Assembly (NCBI GenBank): GCA_913020115.1
Contig: CAJWBQ010000022.1
Span: 18,917-82,916, forward strand
Length of the DNA stretch: 64,000 bases
DNA from: an uncultured Cellvibrionales bacterium
GTDB lineage: Bacteria; Pseudomonadota; Gammaproteobacteria; Pseudomonadales; Cellvibrionaceae
Reading direction: 5' to 3'
Part shown: piece by piece, positions 51,851 to 61,096 of the stretch
How the letters are laid out: every line of letters starts with the position of its first letter
How positions within the stretch are numbered: the first letter of the stretch is position 1
The notes under the pieces: generated by a model
The model's input: the letters and a program-made list of their open reading frames with translations, nothing else
Told to the model about the DNA's origin: nothing
The model's database searches: none
Translations under genes and position numbers: made by a program

Positions 51851-53470
51851 GTGAGCAAAAATAGCGCTGCCATTAAAACCCCGCTCAAAAATGTTTTTTT
51901 GGCTTGCTGTGGCTTGGGATTAAGTTTCCTAAGTTCAGTGCTTTTCGCTCTGTCGAGCGCCGATGTTTCTGTCAGTGTGAATGAAACGCAGTGGCAGGGG
52001 GAACGCAAGGCTAAGGTGTCTGCGTTTCGCGGCATCCCTTTTGCTCAAGCGCCTGTTGGGCCTTTGCGTTGGCGAGCCCCGCAAGCGATTTCAACACCGG
52101 CTGGCCCACTTCCCGCAAAGGCTTTTGCCGATGGCTGCATGCAGGGGCCACACATGGTGAGCTGGTATCAGAGTTTGGTGGAGGCCTTTGGTGAATCGGG
52201 TAGCCTTATTAAGTCGCCTGAGTTTAGTGAAGATTGTCTCTACCTGAATATTTGGACCCCCGCACTTCATAAAAACTCTCCCAAAGCTGATCTACCTGTA
52301 ATGGTATGGATCTACGGCGGAAGTAATAAAGGTGGTTGGACATCCGAACCAAATTATCTTGGTGAAGCATTAGCCGAGCAGGGCGTTGTAGTGGTGACCA
52401 TTGCTTATAGGGTGGGGGTGTTTGGTTTTTTTACTCACCCAGCCCTGGCGCAAGAGCAAGCCATAAATGCTAACTTTGGGTTGCTAGACCAAATAGCAGC
52501 ATTGCAGTGGGTTAAGCGGCACATAAAAGGTTTTGGTGGCGATGCTGAAAACATTACCGTGTTTGGTGAGTCAGCGGGGGCGGCCGACATTGGTTATCTA
52601 ATGACCTCGTCTTTGAGTAAAGGTTTGTTTCAGCGTGCGATTCATCAGAGTGCTGGATTTGAGCTGTTAAGGCACCCAACAAGACTTGAGAGCGACGCCT
52701 TGGGCGAAGCTCTGGTAGCGCAGTTGGGTTTCGAAGAAAGGCCAAATACCCTTGGTAGTTTACGCGCGGCATCGGCGAAAGAAATTCTGTCTGCGTCCGA
52801 GAGTGCGTACCATGGGCACTATTTCTCTCCCATTGTGGATCAGCATGTTTTAAGCCAGACGGCTTTAGCCAGTTTCAAACAGCAATCTGCGCCCACCCAC
52901 GACCTACTCATTGGTACCAATGCGCACGAATGGTACATGTATATTGATGACCCTCTGCCAGAGAGCGCACTAGAATCATTTTTCAGCAAACAGAAGAATG
53001 TCAATGTTGAACGCTTGAAAACTCTACTCGCAACGGAAGATGACGAGCGCCGTGTATTGGACCGTTTGAATGGCGGCAAAGAAAACTTGTGCCCTTCGTT
53101 GTATATGGCGAGGCGAGTGAGTAAAAGCAATGCCAATACATGGGCCTATTATTTCACCAAGCAGCGTCAAGGCCGGGGTGGCGACACCTTAAAGGCTTAT
53201 CACGGCGCTGAAATTCCCTATATATTTAATACTCACGACCGCTGGTTGCCTGTGGACGAGCAAGATAAAGTATTGACGCAGTCCATGATGAAGTTTTGGG
53301 TAAACTTCGCGAAAACGGGTAACCCTAATGGCCTAGGTCTACCTTCTTGGCCGCGGGTAAACGAAGGCACAGTAATGGAGCTGGGGGCGCGCATCGGCGC
53401 CAGCCAAATACCTGATCGCGCTTTATGCGAGGTGTTTGATCGCTCTATGTTGATGAATGATGAGCACTGA
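51851..53470 (+). CDS. Type B carboxylesterase, exported
   Basis: A 539-residue alpha/beta hydrolase of the cholinesterase/carboxylesterase B family. An N-terminal hydrophobic segment ('NVFLACCGLGLSFLSSVLFAL') should export it. Markers: 'RGIPFAQAPVGPLRWRAPQ', 'SEDCLYLNIWTP', the nucleophile S241 in 'VFGESAGAADIGYL', and the His in 'KAYHGAEIPYIFN'. The oxyanion motif is 'YGGSNKGGW' where most have HGGG. It starts with GTG, 6 bp after the quinone reductase stop. It could hydrolyse esters of natural products or an ester made by a Baeyer-Villiger enzyme. Confidence 0.93.
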   Translation: MSKNSAAIKTPLKNVFLACCGLGLSFLSSVLFALSSADVSVSVNETQWQGERKAKVSAFRGIPFAQAPVGPLRWRAPQAISTPAGPLPAKAFADGCMQGPHMVSWYQSLVEAFGESGSLIKSPEFSEDCLYLNIWTPALHKNSPKADLPVMVWIYGGSNKGGWTSEPNYLGEALAEQGVVVVTIAYRVGVFGFFTHPALAQEQAINANFGLLDQIAALQWVKRHIKGFGGDAENITVFGESAGAADIGYLMTSSLSKGLFQRAIHQSAGFELLRHPTRLESDALGEALVAQLGFEERPNTLGSLRAASAKEILSASESAYHGHYFSPIVDQHVLSQTALASFKQQSAPTHDLLIGTNAHEWYMYIDDPLPESALESFFSKQKNVNVERLKTLLATEDDERRVLDRLNGGKENLCPSLYMARRVSKSNANTWAYYFTKQRQGRGGDTLKAYHGAEIPYIFNTHDRWLPVDEQDKVLTQSMMKFWVNFAKTGNPNGLGLPSWPRVNEGTVMELGARIGASQIPDRALCEVFDRSMLMNDEH

Positions 53471-53517
53471 TTAGGCCACTGGGCTGCGACAACAATAATA
53501 AATAAAGGAGAGTGTAA

Positions 53518-55050
53518 GTGGACGAAATTGAAGTGACGAGCAAGGACACCGATTGGGTGATGTTTGCAACTACGGTGGCTACTTTACTTCTAGTGTGCAT
53601 TCCTATTGTGGGTTTTCAAGAGCAATCGGCTCGCGTGATTACCGCAGCCTATGATTTTATTACTCAACAGTTTGGCATTTTATATATTTGGTATGGCGTT
53701 GCGGCCTTGGTTTTTTTAGTGTGGTTAGCGCTGGGCCGCTATGGTGGCATCAAGTTAGGTGATAAAGACAGTCAGCCCGATTTCACTTTATTCAGTTGGG
53801 TAGGCATGTTGTTTTGCGCAGGTGTAGGTGCGGGGCTGATGTACTGGTCGGTTATTGAGTGGGCGTATTACATCGATGCTCCACCTTATGGTTTGGAGGC
53901 TCGTTCAAGTGCGGCATTTGAGTGGGCTGCCAGCTATGGACTGTTTCACTGGGGTATTACGGGTTGGGCTTTCTTCTGCCTGCCTACCATCGCCATCGCC
54001 TATCCTTACTATATTCGTAAAATTCCCCATCTTCGTTTGAGCACCGCCTGCGTATCATTTTTGCCCAACGGGGTGAATAGTAAGCGAGGCCGAGCCATCG
54101 ATTTTCTTTACATGCTGAATTTAATTGGTGGCACCGGTACTTCTTTAGGTTTGTCTTCTCCCATGATTGCTGCGAGTTTTTCTGAGTTGTCAGGGCTTGA
54201 ATATAACTTCACGCTTGAAGTGCTGGTGGTTGTTTTTTGCATTGCCATTTTTAGCGCCAGTGCATACCTCGGTTTAACAAAAGGCATCAAAAAGCTAACA
54301 GACTTGAATATGTTGCTGGCTTTGACCTTATTATTTTTCGTTTTGGCTGTGGGGCCTACGCTGTTTATTTTGAAGATGGGCACCAACGGTATTGGTATCG
54401 TATTGCAAAATTTCATTCGTATGAATACCTGGACCGACCCAGTTGAAAGTAGTGGGTTTGTCGAAAATTGGACGATATTCTACTGGGCTTGGTGGGTTGC
54501 CTACGGTCCTTTTGTGGGGATTTTTGTCACGCGTATCTCCAAGGGGCGAACCATTAAACAAGTAATCGGCGGCATGCTGATTTTTGGCAGCTTGGGCGCA
54601 GCTTTGTTTTTCATCGTATTTGGCAATTATGCCTTACACCTTGAATTGAACAATATCCTCAACGTTAGCGCGCTAATGAAAGACATTGGCGAGGCGGCGA
54701 CTATTACTCAGGTATTCCTAACCCTGCCCTTTGGTTCCTTGGCTGTGGCCGCCTTTATGGTGGTTTCAGTTATATTTGTTGCCACTACCTACGACTCTGC
54801 TTCTTATACCTTGGCTTCGGTTTCGAGCAAGCATTTGGGGGTAGGGGAAACTCCGGCCCGTTGGAATCGGGTATTTTGGGCCTTCGCTCTGGGTGTTTTA
54901 CCTGTCTCGTTAATGTTTGTAGATGGTGGTTTAAAGGTGATCTTGTCCACTACGATAGTGGTGTCCTTGCCCTTACTTTTTGTCGGATTATTAATGGCCT
55001 TATCTTTGCTGAGAATGCTGAAAGAAGATTACGGCGACCCCCAAAGATGA
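53518..55050 (+). CDS. BCCT-family transporter (betaine/choline/carnitine type)
   Basis: A 510-residue, 12-helix inner-membrane symporter. The BCCT signature 'NWTIFYWAWWVAYGPFVGIF' is intact and aromatic residues that form the trimethylammonium-binding box are present ('GLMYWSVIEWAYY', 'HWGITGWAFFC'). Family substrates are quaternary ammonium or sulfonium compounds such as betaine, choline, carnitine and DMSP. It starts with GTG behind AAAGGAG. The C-terminal tail is short, which argues against an osmosensor and for a catabolic importer. It follows the esterase by 47 bp, so the esterase product may be imported through it. Confidence 0.95.
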   Translation: MDEIEVTSKDTDWVMFATTVATLLLVCIPIVGFQEQSARVITAAYDFITQQFGILYIWYGVAALVFLVWLALGRYGGIKLGDKDSQPDFTLFSWVGMLFCAGVGAGLMYWSVIEWAYYIDAPPYGLEARSSAAFEWAASYGLFHWGITGWAFFCLPTIAIAYPYYIRKIPHLRLSTACVSFLPNGVNSKRGRAIDFLYMLNLIGGTGTSLGLSSPMIAASFSELSGLEYNFTLEVLVVVFCIAIFSASAYLGLTKGIKKLTDLNMLLALTLLFFVLAVGPTLFILKMGTNGIGIVLQNFIRMNTWTDPVESSGFVENWTIFYWAWWVAYGPFVGIFVTRISKGRTIKQVIGGMLIFGSLGAALFFIVFGNYALHLELNNILNVSALMKDIGEAATITQVFLTLPFGSLAVAAFMVVSVIFVATTYDSASYTLASVSSKHLGVGETPARWNRVFWAFALGVLPVSLMFVDGGLKVILSTTIVVSLPLLFVGLLMALSLLRMLKEDYGDPQR

Positions 55051-55066
55051 ATTACGTGCCTAAACC

Positions 55067-55098
55067 GAGGCTGAGATAACAAGGTTCCTGACAGCCTC
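55067..55098 (+). terminator. Hairpin after BCCT gene
   Basis: GAGGCTG (55067-55073) pairs exactly with CAGCCTC (55092-55098) across an 18-base loop, 16 bp after the BCCT stop. It is followed by ATCTTGATCGTTT, a weak T-rich tail. Confidence 0.35.
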
Positions 55099-55122
55099 AT
55101 CTTGATCGTTTAGTATGCGACC

Positions 55123-55857
55123 ATGAAAACCCTGATGACAGCGCTGATTGTTTATATGGTGGCCAGCGCAGCGCAGTCACGAGACATTACTCTCGCTATG
55201 AGCCCCTCTATTCCACCCTACGTTATTAAAGAAACGCAGGGCGGGATAATGTCGGATATTGTTAAAGAGGCTCTTGCAATAAAAGGGCATACCGTTAAAG
55301 AATTTAATTACGTATCGAACAAGCGTTTAGTGGCGATGATTCAGTCTGGTCAGGTAGATGGGGGGATTAATACGCCGCCTAATTTAATGGTGGGTTTTGT
55401 CTCTGAGCCTATTCTTCATTTTGAAAATGTTGTAATCGCGGCTAAAGCAAGGAACTATCAGTTTAATCACATTAGCGATCTGACACCCTATCGAGTGCAG
55501 GCTTTTCAATATGCAAAGGCTTATCTCGGGCCGGAGTTTGTTGCCATGGCCGAAGGTAACAGCTCCTACCATGAAGTGATTTTACAGGTGAATCAGCTGC
55601 GCCATCTTTTTCTCGACCGCACCGATGCAATTATTTTGGATCGGCAAATTTTTCTCTACTATCTCAATGAATTGCGTGGTCAAATGACCAATATCCCCGA
55701 TGTAGCGTTTTTTACATTGTTTCCTAAGGCACCTCGCCACGCGGTATTTTTGGACGAGGACATGAGAGATGATTTCAATGATGCCCTGTTATTGATGAAA
55801 TCATCGGGGCGAGTGCAGGCGATTATGGATCAGTACAGTACTTATGAGAAGGATTGA
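55123..55857 (+). CDS. Periplasmic substrate-binding protein (family 3 type)
   Basis: A 244-residue protein with a signal peptide ('MTALIVYMVASAAQS') and a type II periplasmic-binding fold like the amino-acid-binding family ('ITLAMSPSIPPYVIKETQGG', 'MIQSGQVDGGINTPP', 'DAIILDRQIFLYYLNEL'). No ABC transporter permease or ATPase gene is next to it, so it may be an orphan or act as a sensor or enzyme. Distance to the BCCT gene (72 bp) and the hairpin between them suggest separate expression. Confidence 0.88.
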   Translation: MKTLMTALIVYMVASAAQSRDITLAMSPSIPPYVIKETQGGIMSDIVKEALAIKGHTVKEFNYVSNKRLVAMIQSGQVDGGINTPPNLMVGFVSEPILHFENVVIAAKARNYQFNHISDLTPYRVQAFQYAKAYLGPEFVAMAEGNSSYHEVILQVNQLRHLFLDRTDAIILDRQIFLYYLNELRGQMTNIPDVAFFTLFPKAPRHAVFLDEDMRDDFNDALLLMKSSGRVQAIMDQYSTYEKD

Positions 55858-55927
55858 GTTGGATATTGCCAATCATTACTCATGTGTATTTCCCTGTTAA
55901 CTTTCTATTACCTCGAGCCGAAAAAAC

Positions 55928-56296
55928 ATGAAAGCCTTACTGTTTAAACTCAATGGCGTACCTGACGACGAAGCCAGCGATGTTCGAACCCTGTTAGAAG
56001 ACAACGATATTCCATTTTTCGAAACATCCTCGGGAAATTGGGGGGTGTCGCTCGCCGCGCTGTGGCTGCACGATGACTCCCAGTTGCTTGAGGCGCGAGC
56101 TTTGATTGATGCTTATCAAAAAGTTAGAGTCGAGCGAGCTAAAACAGAGTATCAAACTGCAAAACAGGCAGGTGAAGTTCCGAGCTTCTGGCGCGGCGTG
56201 CGCCAAAACCCTGTGCGCTCGTTTTTCTATTTGTGGCCGGTGGCTTTTATTATTTTTGTCTCGCTGACGTTTTTTATCGGCGCTTGGGACTCTTAG
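55928..56296 (+). CDS. DUF6164 small membrane protein
   Basis: A 122-residue protein found in many Gammaproteobacteria. The N-terminal soluble domain ('KALLFKLNGVPDDEASDVRTLL', 'FFETSSGNWGVSLAALWLHDD') looks like a ferredoxin-like or DUF2007-type fold, and a single C-terminal membrane helix ('FFYLWPVAFIIFVSLTFFIG') anchors it. The function is unknown. It is convergent with the MocR gene; 22 bp separate them. Confidence 0.8.
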   Translation: MKALLFKLNGVPDDEASDVRTLLEDNDIPFFETSSGNWGVSLAALWLHDDSQLLEARALIDAYQKVRVERAKTEYQTAKQAGEVPSFWRGVRQNPVRSFFYLWPVAFIIFVSLTFFIGAWDS

Positions 56297-56318
56297 TCTA
56301 ACGTGTAGCAGTCATGGG

Positions 56319-57740
56319 CTAGATGGCGGCAATTCGCTGGGATGGTCCAGATTCCAATAATTCGGCAATGATGCGTAAACCTTGTTCCACTTGCTCCAAG
56401 CTTGGTGGTGCGCTGATGCTGATGCGCACGGCTTGGGGGGCGGGGAAACGGCCCACGGCAAATGATTCTGCGGCGAGCACGGCAACGCCTTTGTGTTGCA
56501 AACGCTCACGAAACTCCACGGCTCGCCAAGGTTCGGGTAGGTTTAACCAGACGCTCATGCTGCCGGCCATAGTGCGACAGTCACCTATCATCAGGTACTC
56601 GCTCAAGTAACGTTCTGCCAACATTCGTCGCTGCTGGAGTTGCTCCGATTGCCAGGCAAGCCAGGCCTCGGTGTCTCGCCTGCGCATCCAGCGTTGCGCA
56701 ATTTCTACAGTGATGGGTGGGGCAAACCAACACTGCGCCTGAATAGCTGCGGCTACATTATCGACAAGCTGTGGCGGTGTTGCCAAATAACCTACCCGCA
56801 GGCCCGCGGCAACGGTTTTTGAATGGCTGTTGATGTAAAGGCAGCGGTCTGGGGCTAATGCACTCAAAGGCGGCAACTTATCGGCCATTTGGTTGGATGA
56901 AACCTCATCTTCAATCAGCCACAATTTATAGCGCTTGGCGATATCAATGATGGCGTGTCGGCGCTCCAATCCCATGGTGGCATTACTTGGGTTCTGAATG
57001 GTTGGGGTGCAGTAGAGGGCGCGAATTGTGTGCAATTTGCACTGCTCTTCCATCGCTTCGGGAATCACCCCCTGCTCATCCATGGGTAGGCCAATCACTT
57101 TTAGGCTCAGTTGCTTGGCGATGGCGTTCATGCCGGGGTAAGTCAGGCCTTCAGAGAGGATGGTGTCACCGGCTCGAGTGCTGGCCATCATTGCCAGCAT
57201 GATGGCGTGCTGGCCGCCGCAGGTGATGGTGATTTGCTCCATAGGGTGGCTCAAGCCGAAGCTCGCCAGCCATTGGGCCGCCCACTGACGCTGCTGTGGC
57301 AAGCCCTGCTCGGGCTGATAGGACAAAAAATCTAGATCTTGCCCCACCTCACCAGCCAACTCCTGAAGCACTTCTCCAAACATTTTATTGGCGTCGCTGG
57401 GGACAGGTAAGTTCAAGCTGAACTCAATTAACTCTGAAGGCGTGTGTCTGAGGATGGCAAAGTTATCCGCACTGGCCAGGGCATTGCGGATAAATGTGCC
57501 GCTGCCCACTCGCGCCTCGACAAGCCCACGGCGTTCGGCCTCCGCGTAACCGCGGGTAATGGTACCCACAGTTACGCCCAACTTATCGGCGAGGGCGCGG
57601 TGAGTGGGTAGGCGGTCACCAGGGGCTAGGCCAGCGTCATTTATGGCCTCTTCTATGGCTGTGGCCAACTGCATGTAGCGAGCACCTGTGCCGGCGCCGC
57701 TCTCTAGTGCCTTCGATAGATTTGAAATCCAGATTGTCAT
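56319..57740 (-). CDS. MocR-type regulator (GntR domain + aminotransferase domain)
   Basis: A 473-residue PLP-binding transcription regulator. The GntR winged helix is N-terminal ('PTHRALADKLGVTVGTITRGYAEAERRGLVEARVGSGTFI' spans about residues 46-84; shown here only as its named motif ends 'PTHRALADKLG' and 'GSGTF'). The aminotransferase-like domain has 'CGGQHAIMLAMMA', 'IEDEVS' and the PLP lysine in 'INSHSKTVAAGLRVGY'. It is divergent from a LysE-type exporter (153 bp apart). MocR proteins commonly sense amino acids or PLP derivatives, so it may control the exporter. Confidence 0.93.
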   Translation of the reverse strand: MTIWISNLSKALESGAGTGARYMQLATAIEEAINDAGLAPGDRLPTHRALADKLGVTVGTITRGYAEAERRGLVEARVGSGTFIRNALASADNFAILRHTPSELIEFSLNLPVPSDANKMFGEVLQELAGEVGQDLDFLSYQPEQGLPQQRQWAAQWLASFGLSHPMEQITITCGGQHAIMLAMMASTRAGDTILSEGLTYPGMNAIAKQLSLKVIGLPMDEQGVIPEAMEEQCKLHTIRALYCTPTIQNPSNATMGLERRHAIIDIAKRYKLWLIEDEVSSNQMADKLPPLSALAPDRCLYINSHSKTVAAGLRVGYLATPPQLVDNVAAAIQAQCWFAPPITVEIAQRWMRRRDTEAWLAWQSEQLQQRRMLAERYLSEYLMIGDCRTMAGSMSVWLNLPEPWRAVEFRERLQHKGVAVLAAESFAVGRFPAPQAVRISISAPPSLEQVEQGLRIIAELLESGPSQRIAAI

Positions 57741-57794
57741 GGTGACAATAAACCTCTTGACCGAAAATATTAACTAACTATGATGCGTATGAGA

Positions 57795-57834
57795 GACAAT
57801 ATTAGGGACAATTAAGAAATTTATCAACAATTGT
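57795..57834. promoter_or_regulatory. GACAAT repeats between MocR and LysE genes
   Basis: GACAAT occurs at 57795-57800 and 57807-57812, and ACAATTGT is a perfect palindrome at 57827-57834. They lie in the 153-bp gap between the divergent MocR and LysE genes. Directly repeated short sites are what MocR proteins usually bind, so this is a candidate operator region, though AT-rich chance repeats are possible. Confidence 0.3.
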
Positions 57835-57893
57835 ATCGGTTACAATGTCCGAGCTTGAGATTAGCCGCACCGATGCGTAAAAGAGACTGCACC

Positions 57894-58499
57894 ATGATTT
57901 CCTTAGAGTTATTTGCCACCACGGCCACTTTTGCCTTTGTAACTTCCGCTACACCGGGACCAAACAACATTATGCTGACGGCTTCCGGAGCCAACTTTGG
58001 CTTGGTCCGTACTGTGCCGCATATTGCGGGTATCATCCTGGGTGTGGCGCTGATGAACATTTGCGTCGGCTTGGGATTGGGCGCCTTATTCAGCCAGTTC
58101 CCTTTGGTTCAGCAGGTATTGCGGGTGGCGGGTAGCGCCTACTTATTGTGGTTGGCCTACAAACTTTTGAATTTCTCCAGCATTGGCCCAAGCGACAGTG
58201 GCACTAGACGGCCCTTTGGTTTTTGGCAAGCGGCTGCTTTTCAATACATTAACCCCAAAGCCTGGATTATGGTGATTTCGGCCAACGCTAGCTTCAGTCT
58301 CACCGGCGATGATTATTGGCTGTCGGTTGCTATGATTACCCTAGCCTTTGTCTTGGTGGGCCTGCCATCTATCACCCTGTGGGCGTTTTTTGGGCAGTAC
58401 ATTAAGCGTTATTTAAGTAACCAACGTTATTTGAAGTGTTTTAATATTGGCATGACTTTGTTGACCGCATCCTGCGTGATTTTTATCTGGATGGATTAG
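57894..58499 (+). CDS. LysE/RhtB-family amino-acid exporter
   Basis: A 201-residue inner-membrane protein with six hydrophobic segments. The family start 'FAFVTSATPGPNNIMLTASG' is diagnostic. I choose ATG 57894, which fits the family N-terminus; the frame from 57831 would add 21 charged residues before the first helix. It is followed 11 bp later by an AraC regulator, a very common pair, and is divergent from the MocR gene. The exported amino acid or derivative is unknown. Confidence 0.92.
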   Translation: MISLELFATTATFAFVTSATPGPNNIMLTASGANFGLVRTVPHIAGIILGVALMNICVGLGLGALFSQFPLVQQVLRVAGSAYLLWLAYKLLNFSSIGPSDSGTRRPFGFWQAAAFQYINPKAWIMVISANASFSLTGDDYWLSVAMITLAFVLVGLPSITLWAFFGQYIKRYLSNQRYLKCFNIGMTLLTASCVIFIWMD

Positions 58500-58510
58500 A
58501 GAATAGGTAG

Positions 58511-59365
58511 ATGCCAGTTAAGGTAAAAAGTATAGAGCAAGGATATTGGCGTCATGCTGATCTGCCCCATGTAGAACTGCGAAGCACTCATCAAAGCGCT
58601 CAGCCCTATAAAACACACAGCCATACTCAGCTTTCAATTGGTGCTATTGAAGAGGGCGTGACGCTTGTTCAATATTTAGGTCAAGAGCGGGCTGCGCGGG
58701 CGGGGGATATTGTGCTCATCGAGCCCAGCCAGGCTCATAGCTGCAATCCGCAAGAAAATCAGTTGCGCAGCTATCATATGCTCTACCTAGACACAGAGTG
58801 GTGCTTGGACAGGCTATCGGCGATCTACCAGCATAAGATTGAGCATTTGCACTGTGATCAATTTATTGTCGAGGACAGCTCACTGTTCAAAACTTATCTC
58901 TTGCTGGTTCAGGCTATGTTGGGGCAGCGGCTAGTAGAGCTTGAGAGTCTTTTAGAAAGTTTGAGCTTCTCTATATTAAGCCAATACTGTGCGCCGAGAT
59001 TGGCCGGTGATGAAGAGCATGAGATCACTCGATATCTTAGGCGGCATCTGGTGAGCGACCTGCTGTCACCGCCTACTCTTGACGATTTAGCGACTGAGCT
59101 TACTTGCCGTAAAGAAACGATAGTTCGCTTGTTCAAACAAGATACCGGTTTGCCGCCTATGGCATTTTTAAACAATGTACGTATAGAAAAAGCCAAAAGT
59201 TTGCTTCGGACGGGTACAGGCATTGCCGAAGTGGCTACAGAGACCGGCTACGTAGATCAAAGCCATTTCCATAAAGCTTTCGTGAGCTACACGGCTTCAA
59301 CGCCTCGCCAATATCAGCAAGCAAAACTCGCTTCTCTTGGTAAGCCCAGTGAAATAACTCTTTAG
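58511..59365 (+). CDS. AraC-family regulator with cupin sensor domain
   Basis: A 284-residue protein. The N-terminal cupin-like ligand domain has 'YKTHSHTQLSIGAIEEGVT' and 'GDIVLIEPSQAHSCNP'; the C-terminal helix-turn-helix pair has 'LTCRKETIVRLFKQDTGLPP' and 'IAEVATETGYVDQSHFHKAF'. It is co-transcribed with the LysE exporter, which it likely induces in response to the exported compound. Its stop overlaps by four bases with the 3' end of the convergent HDOD gene. Confidence 0.93.
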   Translation: MPVKVKSIEQGYWRHADLPHVELRSTHQSAQPYKTHSHTQLSIGAIEEGVTLVQYLGQERAARAGDIVLIEPSQAHSCNPQENQLRSYHMLYLDTEWCLDRLSAIYQHKIEHLHCDQFIVEDSSLFKTYLLLVQAMLGQRLVELESLLESLSFSILSQYCAPRLAGDEEHEITRYLRRHLVSDLLSPPTLDDLATELTCRKETIVRLFKQDTGLPPMAFLNNVRIEKAKSLLRTGTGIAEVATETGYVDQSHFHKAFVSYTASTPRQYQQAKLASLGKPSEITL

Positions 59366-60321
59366 GGTCGAATGAGTGAGGTGGGGCCATCCGGCTTTTT
59401 GTTGGAAGGCTTTTTCTTTTCGGCCTCTTGGGCGGGTGCTGTGTCTTTGGCAGGGGCAGGTGTTTTCGGTTTTTCTAAGTCGTAGGCGGCACTTAGCGAT
59501 AGGGCCTCATTGACGCCGTCTTTCATAAATTTCATCGCGCCCAAAATATTAAACCCTAGATCTTTAAGCTGAGACTGAAGTACCTGATTAACCTCTTTTG
59601 ACTCCCAGCCGAATCTCGCGGCCTGACTGATTTTTAGGCCCAGAGCCACCGCCTTCACCGACGGATTTTGTTCTGAGCCAAAACTGGCTTCAAGTAAGTC
59701 GCTGAGTTTCCAGCGGCTGGAAAGTTCCTTTGATATCTCTTGAAAATCTTTGCCGCTCAGGGATTTAAAGGCGCCTTCAGGGGAGCTGTTTTCAGTGTCT
59801 ATTAGAGCTTGGTATTGCTCAGAATCTGGAATGGAACTACACCAAAAACTTAGCTCGCCAATGTTTTGCAGAAGACCGGCGACAAACACGTCCTCTGTAT
59901 TTACTTTCATAATTTTACCGACATTTCGAGCCTGTACGGCGGTCTCAAAACTGCGGCTGATACAGGCCATTAACTGTGAGCGATTTTTCTTTTTCTTGAC
60001 GAGGTGGTCCATGAGCGAAACGCAAAGGCATATGGCGCGAAGACCGTTGAAACCCACTCGCACGATGGCTTGGGTTAACGCGCCTTCGTCTGAAGTTTTG
60101 GCGGGGTAGTGTGTCGCACTATTGGCGATTTTTAGTACGCGAGAGGTGAGCATGATATCGGTAAGCACAACATCGGCTAATTGCTTGGCCGTGGTGTTGG
60201 GATGTTCGAGTAAGTTTGATATCTGTAGTAGGCTGCCCGACATGATTTTCAAATCAAGGTCATAGAGAATGTTTTGCCAGTCTTCTTGTGGGAAAACCTT
60301 ATTTTCTACCGGTTTCATCAT
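59362..60321 (-). CDS. HDOD-domain signalling protein
   Basis: A 319-residue cytoplasmic protein with an HDOD domain over residues ~18-210 ('ISNLLEHPNTTAKQLADVVL', 'SRVLKIANSATHY', 'VRVGFNGLRAICLCVSLMDH'). HDOD proteins are HD-like but lack the metal site and act as adaptors in signal transduction. The C-terminal ~40 residues are rich in Pro, Ala, Lys ('KTPAPAKDTAPAQEAEKKKP') and probably disordered. No EAL, GGDEF or kinase domain is attached. Neighbouring genes give no clear partner. Confidence 0.9.
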   Translation of the reverse strand: MMKPVENKVFPQEDWQNILYDLDLKIMSGSLLQISNLLEHPNTTAKQLADVVLTDIMLTSRVLKIANSATHYPAKTSDEGALTQAIVRVGFNGLRAICLCVSLMDHLVKKKKNRSQLMACISRSFETAVQARNVGKIMKVNTEDVFVAGLLQNIGELSFWCSSIPDSEQYQALIDTENSSPEGAFKSLSGKDFQEISKELSSRWKLSDLLEASFGSEQNPSVKAVALGLKISQAARFGWESKEVNQVLQSQLKDLGFNILGAMKFMKDGVNEALSLSAAYDLEKPKTPAPAKDTAPAQEAEKKKPSNKKPDGPTSLIRP

Positions 60322-60417
60322 TTGCTATCTCTAACAGATTGGGCGCCAATGGTTTAATCATAGATCATAATGTTCAGTCTGGCTCTCTGCAAGTGCCTTG
60401 ATGAGCCAGCCCAGCAC

Positions 60418-61071
60418 TTATAGCCAGCGCTCTGGCTGATCGAATCGTGATTGAATGTCCTGCACAAATTGTCCGACATGCAAGCCGTCCATTAGAGCGT
60501 GATGAACATCAAGAGAGAGAGGCATTTTATAGTCATCTTTCTTCATTTTTCCGATAACAATGCGAGGAATGCCATTGTTGCCTCCACCGTGAGTGGCATG
60601 GCTGAAACTGGTAAAACTGATCCATGGAATAACAGACATATATATCGTATTCAATATGGCCTGCGTTTCTGTAAAGGTGTCGGACATGAAGGGCCTTGAG
60701 ATAGCGTGTTTTTTGGCCTGCAATGATTTTTGACTGAAGTCTTCAAAGTTGGATGAATAGGGTATGTCAGAAAAACGAATTGTTTGATCTTCCGCGAGTT
60801 GAGTAACGCTGATTGCCGTTTGTTGATAAATTCTCACTTCATCTTTTACCATTCGAAAGCGAAAATTCTCTACTTCATTGGCTGCTGACATTGTTAGGTA
60901 AAGGTAGGCATCTAGGAAAGACAGATCTCGATCACGACAATATTTATACAGTGTGCCCGCATCCAATTCACAACAGATATTAAAATATGGCTGATCAAAT
61001 TCTCTATAAAACGAATAATGCTGTTTTCTAGCCCAGGTGTTTAAGTCGCAAAGGGTATAGGTGTCAATCAT
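60418..61071 (-). CDS. Chloramphenicol acetyltransferase-like (CAT type A fold)
   Basis: Acetyl-CoA-dependent acetyltransferase, trimeric in the family. The 217-residue length matches CatA enzymes. Catalytic H191 and D195 are in 'VHHALMDGLHVGQF', and 'VIPWISFTSFSHATH', 'ENFRFRM' and 'PRIVIGKMKKDDYKMPLSL' are all CAT hallmarks. It is probably able to acetylate chloramphenicol or a related alcohol, but chromosomal homologues in environmental bacteria may have another natural substrate. There is no mobile element, integron site or resistance gene near it. It is downstream of the histidine kinase gene with a 12-bp repeat between. Confidence 0.88.
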   Translation of the reverse strand: MIDTYTLCDLNTWARKQHYSFYREFDQPYFNICCELDAGTLYKYCRDRDLSFLDAYLYLTMSAANEVENFRFRMVKDEVRIYQQTAISVTQLAEDQTIRFSDIPYSSNFEDFSQKSLQAKKHAISRPFMSDTFTETQAILNTIYMSVIPWISFTSFSHATHGGGNNGIPRIVIGKMKKDDYKMPLSLDVHHALMDGLHVGQFVQDIQSRFDQPERWL

Positions 61072-61096
61072 GTGGCTTACTATTCCTGCTTTCGGG

